From contig JAJEKV010000035.1 of the NCBI GenBank assembly GCA_021234155.1, positions 1,300,001-1,364,000 on the forward strand: 64,000 bases of DNA, in the 5' to 3' direction. Below, one piece after another: positions 63,822-64,000 of the stretch. A program made the position numbers and the translations under genes. The stretch is from Isoetes taiwanensis (taxonomy: Eukaryota > Streptophyta > Lycopodiopsida > Isoetales > Isoetaceae). The notes under the pieces were generated by a model. That model was not told the DNA's origin, did not search any database, and worked only from the letters and a program-made list of their open reading frames with translations. How positions within the stretch are numbered: the first letter of the stretch is position 1; each line of letters begins with the position of its first letter.

Positions 63822-64000
63822 TGTGGCGTCCCCTACTTCATTATCACGGTGCATTCACCGTATACAAACAGGAGTTCATCCCCATACCAGCTCCATGCTA
63901 TCTGGGGCCCTCCACATGACACTGCAGCTGCGTGCCGGGTTCGAGTGGGAAGAGTGGAAGGGTCATTGCACCCCGTCTTCCTCGGGGCCTACCTAGGCTG
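63822..64000 (-). repeat. LTR (right, 5' LTR, partial)
   Basis: TGTGGCGTCCCCTACT... matches 52,122 onward (cattcaccgtatacaaacag and the rest) to the window end. The rest of this LTR lies outside. Confidence 0.9.

Larger units (their letters stand above)
52122..64000 (-). mobile_element. Chromodomain Ty3/gypsy retrotransposon with extra 5' ORFs (right LTR cut by window)
   Basis: Left LTR 52,122-53,776; right LTR begins 63,822. On the minus strand: leader with repeated hairpins, an ORF starting MARTKQTA, an acidic ORF, gag, protease, RT, RNase H, integrase with GPY/F module, chromodomain, purine tract, LTR. Chromodomain plus GPY/F places it among plant chromoviruses. Coding parts are broken by many shifts. 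It is inserted in the transposase-like ORF at 52,121. Confidence 0.9.

Noticed and set aside
1-64000. tRNA or rRNA genes
   Set aside because: No cloverleaf with A/B boxes or rRNA-like sequence was recognised by eye; a dedicated search could still find one.

Overview
The window is nuclear DNA of a land plant. The evidence is a CRINKLY4-type receptor kinase, an ATG16-like WD40 exon, a plant-type glutaredoxin-domain gene, GT-AG introns, plant-style Ty3/gypsy elements and bZIP-type G-boxes. The huge, nested, old-looking repeat load fits a large genome such as a fern, lycophyte or gymnosperm; that last step is inference. Intact host genes are rare and most of the window is mobile DNA in several layers.

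Layout. 0-0.6 kb: 3' end of a receptor-like kinase gene. 0.6-13.2 kb: intergenic DNA with MITE-like elements in TA tracts, an ATG16-like exon fragment (minus, 6.9 kb), a damaged glutaredoxin-domain gene (minus, 9.1-9.9 kb) and an AGATTC-rich minisatellite (11.7-12.6 kb). 13.2-26.2 kb: a 13 kb Penelope-like retroelement candidate with 4.2 kb direct repeats, an unrecognised ORF1 and an RT split by a 535 bp MITE. 26.2-30.8 kb: a pyrimidine-rich tract with three copies of a 99 bp exon-like module. 30.9-48.9 kb: a multi-exon minus-strand gene of unfamiliar architecture (basic N-terminus, DGQHS ParB-like motif, acidic region, C-terminal HAD/FCP1-like domain). It is split by an 11.3 kb LTR retrotransposon (35,313-46,620, 5 bp target duplication AATAT). 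Its introns, and an intron of a neighbouring plus-strand exon, carry at least 15 copies of a palindrome with core half-arm TTCTCGACTCG. 48.9-50.1 kb: a 100 bp palindrome, a possible membrane-protein gene and a G-box cluster. 50.1-52.1 kb: a transposase-like ORF hit by a small retroposed insert. From 52,122 past the right edge: a minus-strand chromodomain LTR retrotransposon with extra 5' ORFs, the first of which begins like the histone H3 tail (MARTKQTA).

Two themes stand out. First, the palindrome-carrying gene cluster and the H3-tail-like retrotransposon ORF look new or little described. Second, where long duplicates can be compared, differences concentrate at CAG/CTG trinucleotides and are mostly indels or CTG-to-CCG type changes. 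That suggests long-read base-calling errors at CHG-methylated sites, so many frameshifts and stop codons here may not be real.
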